Source: Porticoccus sp963974675
Lineage (GTDB): Bacteria > Pseudomonadota > Gammaproteobacteria > Pseudomonadales > Porticoccaceae
Reading direction: 5' to 3'
Length of the DNA: 64,000 nucleotides
Assembly (NCBI GenBank): GCA_963974675.1
Contig: CAXBDQ010000013.1
Location: 15,607 to 79,606, forward strand
The notes below the pieces were generated by a model, which was given only the letters and a program-made list of their open reading frames with translations, was not told where the DNA came from and ran no database searches. Positions 7,058 to 15,581 of the stretch are shown here, in pieces. Within the stretch, counting starts at the first letter, position 1. Each line of letters starts with the position of its first letter. The translations under genes and the position numbers were made by a program.

Positions 7058-9445
7058 TCAAGGACTTGCCTGCACACTACCAGCACCAGAATCTAACCAG
7101 TTTCCCAATACTTTCAACTCTGTAGCACTAATCCCTGAAGGGTGATTAGCACCAAAATCGATATCATTTGGATAGGTTTCATCTGCACGCCCATCCATAC
7201 GTTGATTAGCGGCTTTCCAATAAAGTAGGCTTTCGCGAGCAAACATCGTGTTGACATAACGACTACTATAGGGTCGCTGTAAACCATAACGCCGACGAGG
7301 ATTTTTAGACTCTCTAACTTTTAACTTTCGATCATCAGGGACAAATTCCTGAGCATAATCCCACACCAGCTTACTGTAATCCATTAATGGCACGTCCCCG
7401 GTATGACAAGCTACGCAGTGTCGTATAAATATCGGTTTAATGTCTTTTTCGTAAGAAGGTACGGGACTCGGTTCAGATAACGATATGGGTAGAGCAGTAA
7501 ATGCCTTTGACTTTTCATAAGACCGGCCCGCCTTTGAATGTAGATGACAACCGGTACAAACTCTTTTTTCCCCTGGGCGAAGCGACTGAGGCACTTGATC
7601 CCGCTTGATAATAAGACCCTGTGTATCTATGCCAGCCATGAGATACGGCGTATCACAGGGCAATTCTACTTTAAACGATTTGTCTTTCAGTAATGGAACG
7701 TCCCCCAATAGTTTCAGCTTGTTTCCAATGGAGTTCTTGAAGCCACGCTTTCGAGAATGATTGGGTACAATCTCATAGAACCGTATGCCTGCTAATTCAC
7801 TATGAGATAAGCCATCAATTTCACCTCCATGGTTTGCACTGGCTTTATAGTTCTTATTGAATTGATACGGTTGGCTAGGCGAAGTTTCAGCCGTACCAGC
7901 ATCAGAGCTGGCCAATTGACACGTATCATTTCCTGTCGTTATCATTTTCGACGTCTGGGCGGCTCGGCCACGAACAATTCGAGCCCCAAACTCATGCCAT
8001 TCTGGACGGTCCACAACGACACTAAGATCACTCATGGATACACTTGGAATTTGGGTCGTCTGGTAAATACCAGTATCGCAGGCTCTCTTTTCAGGTTGGT
8101 TTTCAACTGCTTTTTGAAAGCCAACCACAGTACCCGTTACATCAGTACAGTAACCTCGACCAACAGTGAGCATTAATTCGTTATTATCCAACCCTTCTGG
8201 ATAACCAATTTTACCTTGATAGATACCATCAATTTTCCATGACGGCTCATCATTTGACTTTGACCAGGTTGCCACGCTGTAGATATTACGTGGCAAAAAG
8301 TGTGGGAGTTTTCCTTCAATCCCTTTTGGCTCAGGAGTCCAGCAAAAAATATCTCCCAGCCCTAAATTGTTACCCCTGTAGTAGTTATCAACACAAATAT
8401 CCCCATTCTTTCTTTGCCCAAGAAAATGAAGTGCTTTCATGGTTTTTCTGCGTCCGTTAGCATCCTTGATTGACGCTCGGTGTGCGCCAAGAAGTGCTGT
8501 CATATCACCGCCATTGGAATCAACATCACTGACCATCCACATATTATCAATGGTGTTTGGCCAGTTAACGCCGCCATTGGTACCGCCATAGGCCAAATTA
8601 TGGCTCATCCATAGTGAGCTATAAGCCACGCGGCCATTTTTAAGAACAAAGGGGTGCATAGCCGTAGATAATTCATGAGGTGTTATATTTTTTGCATCTG
8701 AACCATCGGCATTAGCTATAAAAAGCTGTGGTTCTGGCTTCCCCCGAGGAGTAATACGATCCAACCAAGGACGATAGTTACCCGCTCTAGTTGAAGCAAA
8801 TATAATGCGTCCATCGGGCAACCAAGCTGGGCTTACATCCATATTTCCTGGGCTGTGTGTAAGTGGCGTCACATCCCCCGATGCCAAGTCTATTACATGC
8901 AACTGGGCCTCTACCGATACCCCTAAATAAAGATTAGGCAATGTTGTTCCAGCCCACCAACCCTTCCTAAAACTTGAGCCTTTATATAGCGAGAACAGCA
9001 ATTTTTTTCCATCAAAAGAAATTGAAGGATCCAATGGAACACAAGGAAGTTTATCCGTAACGCAATCATATAATATTTTTTCTGATCCATCGGAGAAACG
9101 AAGGACAAGTTGGCCTGGAGCATTAAAGCCATCAAACATGTTAGCTGAATCAGGAAGCTTATCCCAAATATCAGGGCTCTCTAATCTATAGCTGGATCCA
9201 TTTTTTAACGTAACGTCATGCTGACCATGTGTTCTTGGTACACGGGTATATACCAGCGAGAATGTATCTGCTTGTGTTTTTTTATCTGAATCAGAAAGCT
9301 TTGCTGTTTCTAGTTTAGAAGTGGGTTGATTTGTACGCGTTCTTAATTTCGCGTCTTTATAATCATCCCATGAACCTAATGCCGGGTTCAGCAATAGGAA
9401 AACCAACAGGAACAGTCCTGCACATAAAATCCGTCTTATCGTCAT
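7058..9445 (-). CDS. Secreted TolB-like beta-propeller protein with two c-type haem motifs (HzsA-like)
   Basis: The 795-residue protein has a signal peptide (RRILCAGLFLLVFLLLNPALG). A PD40/WD40-like propeller follows, with repeats such as DVSPAWLPDGRIIFAST and DPSISFDGKKLLFSLYKG. The C-terminal third has two CxxCH sites, Cys630-His634 (CTGCH) and Cys677-His681 (CVACH). This layout resembles proteins annotated as related to the hydrazine synthase alpha subunit, common in Planctomycetes. It should be a periplasmic or surface c-type cytochrome needing the Ccm maturation system. It lies inside the EPS operon, between a glycosyltransferase and a sulfotransferase-like gene, where electron-transfer proteins are not expected. 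Hydrazine synthesis is not implied; a redox or polysaccharide-binding role is speculation. Confidence 0.78.
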   Translation of the reverse strand: MTIRRILCAGLFLLVFLLLNPALGSWDDYKDAKLRTRTNQPTSKLETAKLSDSDKKTQADTFSLVYTRVPRTHGQHDVTLKNGSSYRLESPDIWDKLPDSANMFDGFNAPGQLVLRFSDGSEKILYDCVTDKLPCVPLDPSISFDGKKLLFSLYKGSSFRKGWWAGTTLPNLYLGVSVEAQLHVIDLASGDVTPLTHSPGNMDVSPAWLPDGRIIFASTRAGNYRPWLDRITPRGKPEPQLFIANADGSDAKNITPHELSTAMHPFVLKNGRVAYSSLWMSHNLAYGGTNGGVNWPNTIDNMWMVSDVDSNGGDMTALLGAHRASIKDANGRRKTMKALHFLGQRKNGDICVDNYYRGNNLGLGDIFCWTPEPKGIEGKLPHFLPRNIYSVATWSKSNDEPSWKIDGIYQGKIGYPEGLDNNELMLTVGRGYCTDVTGTVVGFQKAVENQPEKRACDTGIYQTTQIPSVSMSDLSVVVDRPEWHEFGARIVRGRAAQTSKMITTGNDTCQLASSDAGTAETSPSQPYQFNKNYKASANHGGEIDGLSHSELAGIRFYEIVPNHSRKRGFKNSIGNKLKLLGDVPLLKDKSFKVELPCDTPYLMAGIDTQGLIIKRDQVPQSLRPGEKRVCTGCHLHSKAGRSYEKSKAFTALPISLSEPSPVPSYEKDIKPIFIRHCVACHTGDVPLMDYSKLVWDYAQEFVPDDRKLKVRESKNPRRRYGLQRPYSSRYVNTMFARESLLYWKAANQRMDGRADETYPNDIDFGANHPSGISATELKVLGNWLDSGAGSVQASP

Positions 9446-9491
9446 TTAGACATTATAGTCCTCAAACCCTTAGGCATATAAGGGTATATTC

Positions 9492-10493
9492 TTATTCAAC
9501 CGTATGCCCCCTATCCTTTATGAGCAATGCTTTAATCGACAAAAATAGTGCATACAATCCCCATTTAATGGTTGGCCTAGCACCAAAAGCCATTCGGGCA
9601 ACAGATGCCGCAGCCTTAAGTGATCCCCTACCTTCCAACTCATGAGAAAGAAGCTTTGAGTTAGAGGATAGAGAGCTATTGGCATAGCGAATAGCCTCCT
9701 CTGTTTGACAGCTCGCTAGCAAATGCCAATAAACAGAGCTCTCCAGTAGCCTTCGATTCACATCGCCTACAATTTTTGAAGCGGACTCGCGGTCATGCTT
9801 AACTGGGGCATTGTGAGCAGAACACACGTCGGGCCGGAATAAAATACCATTGGCTTTGTCACAAAGTCGAACAAATAAATCTACGTCTTCAGCGTAACGG
9901 GTCTCTTCCCAAAAGCCACCGACTTTGTCCAATAGATGCGCTTTTGCAATAGTAATATTTAAATGCGCATAATCAGGGAAACTAAGAATTTGCTGCCGAT
10001 CAATCTGATAAACGTTAAGGTTTTTCAAGCATTGCTCCGCCTTCAAAGTGGCCTCAACATGTTTAAAGCTGGTCTTAGAGACTACCGTCTCATCATGAAG
10101 AATTTTCTGATTAGAAAAAAATAATTCTGCTCCAGTTTGCTTTAAACTTTCCACTGCAACGGAAAGTAAATCTGACCGACACCAGTAATCATCATCATCA
10201 CAAAAAGCCACATATTCGCCCTTCGAGTGGGTGATACCTATATTACGTACTACTGAAGGTCCCAGTCGGCGATTGCTATCGCAATTTGCACGAACCAAAT
10301 GATACCTAGGACCAAACTCCCCCATCATTGCCTGATAGGCAGATATGACTTTTTCTGTAGACCCGTCATCGACTACCACAACTTCGTAATGGAGAAAATC
10401 TTGCTCCACAATTCCGTTAAGACAGCGCCGCAGCCAATCAATCCGATCACGGGTCGGAACAACAATACTAATAAATGGTTGAGATTCAGGCAT
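9492..10493 (-). CDS. Glycosyltransferase family 2
   Basis: The N-terminal 200 residues of this 333-residue protein are a GT-A fold: the opening is FISIVVPTRDR, the nucleotide-binding strand ends VVVVDDGS, and the DxD-type metal site sits in CDDDDYW near residue 100. RYAEDVDLFVRL matches the acceptor-side ED motif. The remainder is helical and not diagnostic. It should add one sugar from a nucleotide donor to the lipid-linked EPS unit at the inner membrane. It sits 46 bases upstream of the diheme protein gene and 92 bases downstream of the ligase gene, in the same operon. The donor sugar is not predictable. Confidence 0.87.
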   Translation of the reverse strand: MPESQPFISIVVPTRDRIDWLRRCLNGIVEQDFLHYEVVVVDDGSTEKVISAYQAMMGEFGPRYHLVRANCDSNRRLGPSVVRNIGITHSKGEYVAFCDDDDYWCRSDLLSVAVESLKQTGAELFFSNQKILHDETVVSKTSFKHVEATLKAEQCLKNLNVYQIDRQQILSFPDYAHLNITIAKAHLLDKVGGFWEETRYAEDVDLFVRLCDKANGILFRPDVCSAHNAPVKHDRESASKIVGDVNRRLLESSVYWHLLASCQTEEAIRYANSSLSSNSKLLSHELEGRGSLKAAASVARMAFGARPTIKWGLYALFLSIKALLIKDRGHTVE

Positions 10494-10585
10494 GCTCTAA
10501 TAATCCAATATAAAAAAATATTAATCCAACAGTGCGGGCAACTTAGCCATACCTAATGATATATAGGGTCAGTTCAGTCAAAAAA

Positions 10586-11887
10586 TTAACCGTTATTACC
10601 TTTAAGTTTTACAGGTATCCTATGATTATCAGGATCACGTTCTGCCGCATTCTCTTGCTCCCCTTTAACGAAGGACGGAGAGTTAAGTAGAACAACAATT
10701 GCTACTAGATGCCAAGGCAAATCGAAATAAGCGATACTTAAGAAAGCACCTCCTGACATATAAGCAATCAGACTAACTTGAAGCATTCTCGCCAAAAAAT
10801 TTTGAGCTGAGCTTGGTTCTTTTTGAGTTCGCTGAATCACTTTAGACAAGTTACGCCAAGTCAACCACAGGATCAAAAGAAACATAACCAATCCGGGCCA
10901 ACCATGATCGGCGAGAATTGAAAAATAAATACTGTGTGCTGCGAAAACTATATTAGGGTCAGGAGCATATATCGCAAATGTTTCAGACGACCAAGAAGCA
11001 AGGCCAGCACCCGTAAGACGGTCACTTGCCACATTGATACTGTATTGCCAAGAATTAATTCGAGCCATTGCAGACTCATCTTCTTGATAATTTTGTATGG
11101 TATCCATACGTTCATGCCAGCTATCTGGCATGAACGCGAAGCCCAGCGTGCCCAATAAAATAATAGCTATCCCACTGGCAACTTTTGTTTTGGTCTTAAG
11201 CCAGAAAAATACAGCTACTGCCAAAATAGCCAACAGCCCACCTCTGGACTGTGATCCAACAACAGAGACCAGACTCATAATAGCCCCAAAAATCAACCCA
11301 TAGCGCAGCCATTTCTGCGTAGAAATACGATGGAGATAAAGCATAAGAGGGATGATCATTAACGTCGCAACTGCAAGTGCATTATTTTCAGAAATATAGC
11401 TGGTCGGAGGACCATAGACCCTAAATCCACCACCCGTCATAAGGGTAAAAATCCCTCCTTTAATACTGAAAAAACCAATTGAGCCCACAATCACCCATAG
11501 AAGTTGGTCAAGACGTTTTTGATCAGTAATCAACATTAATGTTAAAAAGGTGACAATCTGTATTTTAAATATTTTGGTATACATGGTCATGGCTGCATCT
11601 GGAAAAAAACCAGACAAGGTCGTCACTAACATCCATAGAATAAACAGTATCCAAATAAATACCGTACCATTCATCGGTATTTGCTTCTTGTCTTTACTAA
11701 ACAGAAGTGATGCAAATAAAGTAATGGCCACAATCTGAGCAAAGGGCATACTGTAAGCAAACCCCCATGCCAACCGGTGGGGGTTCATATAACTTAGCCA
11801 CGACCACACTAAAACACCGATATAGGCATTACGCAAAATAAATGGCAATGTGCCTAAGACCAACAACGTTATAATAATATCGCGCAT
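10586..11887 (-). CDS. O-antigen-ligase-like membrane protein, exosortase A-associated (Wzy/WaaL family)
   Basis: This 433-residue protein has about 10-12 membrane helices and the WaaL/Wzy_C pattern with a large periplasmic loop in its second half (SWHERMDTIQNYQEDESAMARINSW, then AHSIYFSILADHGWPGL). The start (LPFILRNAYIGVLVWSWLSYMNPHRL) matches the exosortase-A-associated putative O-glycosylation ligase family that I recall as TIGR03097. It is expected to polymerise repeat units or transfer the chain to an acceptor on the periplasmic side. It is the only polymerase/ligase candidate seen here. Which of the two reactions it performs cannot be decided from the sequence. Confidence 0.88.
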   Translation of the reverse strand: MRDIIITLLVLGTLPFILRNAYIGVLVWSWLSYMNPHRLAWGFAYSMPFAQIVAITLFASLLFSKDKKQIPMNGTVFIWILFILWMLVTTLSGFFPDAAMTMYTKIFKIQIVTFLTLMLITDQKRLDQLLWVIVGSIGFFSIKGGIFTLMTGGGFRVYGPPTSYISENNALAVATLMIIPLMLYLHRISTQKWLRYGLIFGAIMSLVSVVGSQSRGGLLAILAVAVFFWLKTKTKVASGIAIILLGTLGFAFMPDSWHERMDTIQNYQEDESAMARINSWQYSINVASDRLTGAGLASWSSETFAIYAPDPNIVFAAHSIYFSILADHGWPGLVMFLLILWLTWRNLSKVIQRTQKEPSSAQNFLARMLQVSLIAYMSGGAFLSIAYFDLPWHLVAIVVLLNSPSFVKGEQENAAERDPDNHRIPVKLKGNNG

Positions 11888-11928
11888 ATTTTCTGCTTAC
11901 CGACACACGTTCATAATTAACTGAGTTT

Positions 11929-13281
11929 TCATGATGATGCTACCTTGCTAATCACATAACGAAACTTACCAGACTTCTCTGGTTTTATTTCATCACAATA
12001 GGAAAACTTAACCTCAACAACATCACCAAGCCTTTGCTTAAATACCGAGGTAATGGCGGACTCATTGGTGATTTCATAGTCATCATTACGCACAATATCG
12101 ACACACGTCAGATCAAGCGATTCCTGAGTGATTTTAAAGGCTGCTATACCCGGCAAATCTCGTAAAATGTAAATCAGTGCTAATCCATGGAGCACGGTTC
12201 CATCCTGGGCCACAAGAAAATCGGTTGAGCGCCCTTGTACTTCTTTTAGTACTGGCAGACCCCGGCCACAGGAACATAGCTCACTGTTGAGAATACCCAT
12301 ATCACCCGTACGGTAACGAACAAAAGGAAAATCTCGGGTAGACAGGTGTGTAACAACTATTTCACCCGACTCTCCCACAGGAAGCACTTGCCCATCGCCA
12401 TCAACGATTTCAACAATAATGTCTTCAGAGGTGATATGCATGCTGCCCTCTGGACATTGATGGGCAATAAAACCTGCATCACGTCCACCATAACCATTGG
12501 CCACCGGACAACCAAACACCTGTTCTATTTTTCCCCGCTGGTGATCGTACAATCGTTCTGAGGTAACAAAAGCAACACGTATACCAATATTGCTCAGGTC
12601 TACCCCTCTTTTTTGCGCATGCCCAGCAATATGAGCCAATGCCGAAGGATAACCAAACAGCATCGAGGGCCTCACATCTTGTATGGTGCCGATAAACCCA
12701 TCCAGTTTTTCTTCAGACATTTCAAAGGCTGGCAACAATTGCGTTCTAAACAATTTATCCCTAATTTGCCGTACACGATCCTGAGCACCCAGTTCAATGG
12801 GGGAGCCCCACACAACAATCTCTGGGTCACCAATATCTACATTCCACCACCGAGTAGCGCGCCATTTAGCCGCCACATCGTGGCTCACCCTTTTAGATCC
12901 TATGTAGAAAATTAGTGGTTCACCACTGGATCCACCCGTATTAAATCGGGCTAAACCAACGGCATCATCCGCCTTTAACCGATCCTGGTTTTCTCTAATT
13001 CCCGGCTTTCCCGTCAGAGGCAATTGTTCCAGCTGCTCTAAAGAAAAGAGATTTTTTGGATCAAACTCAAGAGACAAAAAAAGTTCTCTATAATAGGGAA
13101 CATTCGTACCGATATCAGAGAGAAAAGTACGTAAATTATCTAACTGTATTTTTTCAAGTTCAGTTGATGATAGCCACTGATTCCGTTCCATGTCTTTTCG
13201 AACCCGAACAGTGCTGTGCTTTTTTAATTTTTCGTGTAGGGGAAAAACCACTCCAGACACCAGCTTCGTATACAAGCTCAT
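11929..13281 (-). CDS. PaaK/CapK-like adenylate-forming ligase (phenylacetate-CoA ligase family)
   Basis: The protein is about 450 residues with the ATP-binding motif FNTGGSSGEPL, a GYGGRDAGFIAHQC segment of the acyl-adenylate core and RYRTGDMG before the mobile C-terminal domain. Members in polysaccharide clusters (CapK-like) activate a carboxylic acid as an adenylate or thioester, perhaps for acylating the glycan; the substrate here is unknown. A longer frame reaches 13332. I chose ATG 13281 because its ATGA overlaps the stop of the preceding glycosyltransferase by 4 bases, the usual coupling in this operon, and because the extra 17 residues look non-conserved. Confidence 0.85.
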   Translation of the reverse strand: MSLYTKLVSGVVFPLHEKLKKHSTVRVRKDMERNQWLSSTELEKIQLDNLRTFLSDIGTNVPYYRELFLSLEFDPKNLFSLEQLEQLPLTGKPGIRENQDRLKADDAVGLARFNTGGSSGEPLIFYIGSKRVSHDVAAKWRATRWWNVDIGDPEIVVWGSPIELGAQDRVRQIRDKLFRTQLLPAFEMSEEKLDGFIGTIQDVRPSMLFGYPSALAHIAGHAQKRGVDLSNIGIRVAFVTSERLYDHQRGKIEQVFGCPVANGYGGRDAGFIAHQCPEGSMHITSEDIIVEIVDGDGQVLPVGESGEIVVTHLSTRDFPFVRYRTGDMGILNSELCSCGRGLPVLKEVQGRSTDFLVAQDGTVLHGLALIYILRDLPGIAAFKITQESLDLTCVDIVRNDDYEITNESAITSVFKQRLGDVVEVKFSYCDEIKPEKSGKFRYVISKVASS

Positions 13282-14369
13282 TTGATTACCTTTAACTCGT
13301 GATACACATCTATCCAAAGGCCTTTCACACAAGGCCAGGCATAAGGCTGCACCGCAGCCAATCCATTTAAAACAAGGTTTTCTCTGATATCACCACGCTG
13401 ATAGAGCGATACGATCTGGCTAGCCATCGCCACTTCATCTCCAACAGGCACCATCATTGCCGTCTTTTCATGTTCAACAATAAAGGGGATACCCCCCACA
13501 TCAGTGGTAATAACCGGCACACCGCAGGCTAGTGCTTCCAAAACTGAGTTGGGCATATTATCGACGGTAGTAGGGTTCAGCATGATATCGGCCGATTGAT
13601 AAAACTCGACAATTTGTTGTGCATCGAGTCGCCCTACAAATGTGACATGTTGCTGCAACCCTAATTTTTCAACCAGTTCTTCCAATACCTCTTGCTGTGG
13701 GCCTGTGCCTGCAACCTCTAAGCAGATGTCCGGCACTTGCTCCTTGGCAATAGCGGTCGCTTTTATAGCCGTCTCAATACCATAAATAATCTCAAGATTT
13801 CGGGTAATAATTAACTTGAATACCGGCGTCAACGGCTTTGTACTGGCAGGCTTAAAACGCTCAAGATCAACAATATTAGGAATTACATGAGTTTCCAGCC
13901 CAAAATCAGCAAATACTTTTTTTAAGTAGCCCGAAGGCACAACAATAAGACTCGCCTTTTTTAAGGTTGGAGAAACCCATTGAAAAGACCGTTCAAAATA
14001 GCTTTGTGCTTCGCCGCCCCGATAATTGACGATGACCGGCGTTTTTTTAAACCAACCTATCCATATCACTGGTGCAGAAAATAACTGCCAAGACCAGCCA
14101 GAATTCGCCATCAAATGAATAACGTTTACTTTGCCCGCCAGTGTCCAAACATCAAATAGATAAGGAATCAATCGAAACAAGGCTCTAAAGCCTTTTACAT
14201 TTTCAATCAATTTCGGGCGATAAGGTTTATTGTTCTGCACCAAAGTAACATCAACTTGCTCATCACCCAGTAAATTAACGAGCTGACGAGTTTGAGTTGC
14301 CATGCCACCTGCTGGGGGCGGCAGTGGGCCAACAACACCTAAATGCAAAGTTTCCTTAGCGCTATTCAT
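13278..14369 (-). CDS. Glycosyltransferase family 4 (GT-B)
   Basis: The 363-residue GT-B protein opens with GVVGPLPPPAGGMATQT, the glycine-rich acceptor-side loop of GT4 enzymes. The C-terminal donor-binding domain includes FVGRLDAQQIVEFYQSADI, NSVLEALACGVPVITTDVGG and a pocket glutamate. It should transfer a sugar, with retention of configuration, to the growing lipid-linked oligosaccharide. It overlaps the preceding glycosyltransferase gene and the following ligase gene by 4 bases each, so the three are translationally coupled. Donor and linkage are unknown. Confidence 0.9.
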   Translation of the reverse strand: MNSAKETLHLGVVGPLPPPAGGMATQTRQLVNLLGDEQVDVTLVQNNKPYRPKLIENVKGFRALFRLIPYLFDVWTLAGKVNVIHLMANSGWSWQLFSAPVIWIGWFKKTPVIVNYRGGEAQSYFERSFQWVSPTLKKASLIVVPSGYLKKVFADFGLETHVIPNIVDLERFKPASTKPLTPVFKLIITRNLEIIYGIETAIKATAIAKEQVPDICLEVAGTGPQQEVLEELVEKLGLQQHVTFVGRLDAQQIVEFYQSADIMLNPTTVDNMPNSVLEALACGVPVITTDVGGIPFIVEHEKTAMMVPVGDEVAMASQIVSLYQRGDIRENLVLNGLAAVQPYAWPCVKGLWIDVYHELKVIK

Positions 14370-15577
14370 CTATCATGCCTGAAATCACCATAGACCTGCT
14401 GGTACCGACCGACACTGTTAGCCCAGTTTCTATCCTGTTCTACAAACTGACGGCCATTGATCTTCATCTCGGGCCAACTATTTTTAGCACCTAGTAATTC
14501 AGTCACTACTCTCGCTAAATCATTGGCATTATCTGCTTGAAACAAACAGCCATTTTGACCGTGTGTAATCAGCTCTTTATGTCCACCCACATCAGAGGCT
14601 ACAACCAACTTACCCTGTGCCATAGCTTCCAGTGGCTTTAAGGGTGTCACCAAATCGGTTAAGCGCATGGAAAGACGAGGATAGATAAAAACATCCACTA
14701 AATTATAGTAATTTTGTACCTCCGTATGAGGTACCCGGCCTGTCATTACCACAATATCTTGTAATTTCAATTCAGTAATTTTTGATTTAATGAGTGCTTC
14801 CTGGGGGCCACCACCAACAAGCAACAGTCGGATATTAGAATCATTAGCGACCATCTGAGGTAAAGCTTCCAACAACAGCGGTAGACCTTCATAAGCATAA
14901 AATGAGCCAATAAAACCCAGTACCGTTTTACCCGACAAACCTAACTCTTGCTCCATTCCCGGGTCAGCTTCGCCTCCAACACTAAAATGCTCTATATCTA
15001 CGGCATTAGGAATAACTGTCACTTTATTATCCGGAATGCCACGGGCAACAATATCTTGGCGCAACCCTTCACAAATGGTGGTGACAGCAGAGACTTCCCG
15101 AAAAACTTTACTTTCCAAAGCGCGGGTCAGTCGATAACGAAGCCCCTTTTCTTTACTGGTACCATGATCCACCGCCGCATCTTCCCAAAAGGCACGACAT
15201 TCATACACTACGGGTAAATTGAATTTCTTATTGGCCTGTAGCGCAGCTAAGCCGTTGAGTGCAGGCGAATGGGCATGCAATATATCTGGCTTTTCTTCTT
15301 CAATCACTTCTGCAATGCGCTTTGCCAGCGTCCGTACCACATGCCATTGATTCAACACTGGCAATTTGAAAAAAGCTCCGTCAGTAACAGGAGTGCGATA
15401 AAAATGCAGCCCATCAACCTCTTCAGATAGTGCCGAGGTTTCTGCTTTATGTTTTAGCCCCGTCACATGGGTGGTGTACCAACCAAGCTCTCGCTGATGC
15501 CGCAAAATATTCCGGGTACGGAAGGTATAACCGCTTTGCAGCGGTATCGAATGGTCAAGAATATGGAGAATTTTCAT
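14366..15577 (-). CDS. Exosortase A system-associated glycosyltransferase, family 4
   Basis: The 403-residue protein starts MKILHILDHSIPLQSGYTFR, a strong match to the exosortase-A-associated glycosyltransferase subfamily I recall as TIGR04063. The C-terminal GT-B donor domain has LGFIGSFYAYEGLPLLLEALP, a GGGP loop and PLEAMAQGKLVVASDVGGHKEL. It probably adds one of the conserved sugars of the XrtA-linked polysaccharide in the cytoplasm. The gene begins 4 bases after the asparagine-synthetase-like gene stops and overlaps the next glycosyltransferase by 4 bases. Confidence 0.9.
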   Translation of the reverse strand: MKILHILDHSIPLQSGYTFRTRNILRHQRELGWYTTHVTGLKHKAETSALSEEVDGLHFYRTPVTDGAFFKLPVLNQWHVVRTLAKRIAEVIEEEKPDILHAHSPALNGLAALQANKKFNLPVVYECRAFWEDAAVDHGTSKEKGLRYRLTRALESKVFREVSAVTTICEGLRQDIVARGIPDNKVTVIPNAVDIEHFSVGGEADPGMEQELGLSGKTVLGFIGSFYAYEGLPLLLEALPQMVANDSNIRLLLVGGGPQEALIKSKITELKLQDIVVMTGRVPHTEVQNYYNLVDVFIYPRLSMRLTDLVTPLKPLEAMAQGKLVVASDVGGHKELITHGQNGCLFQADNANDLARVVTELLGAKNSWPEMKINGRQFVEQDRNWANSVGRYQQVYGDFRHDR

Positions 15578-15581
15578 GGCA

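Noticed and set aside
7058..9445. Hydrazine synthase and anammox metabolism
   Set aside because: Only a propeller/diheme resemblance to the alpha subunit is seen; the beta and gamma subunits and other anammox genes are absent.
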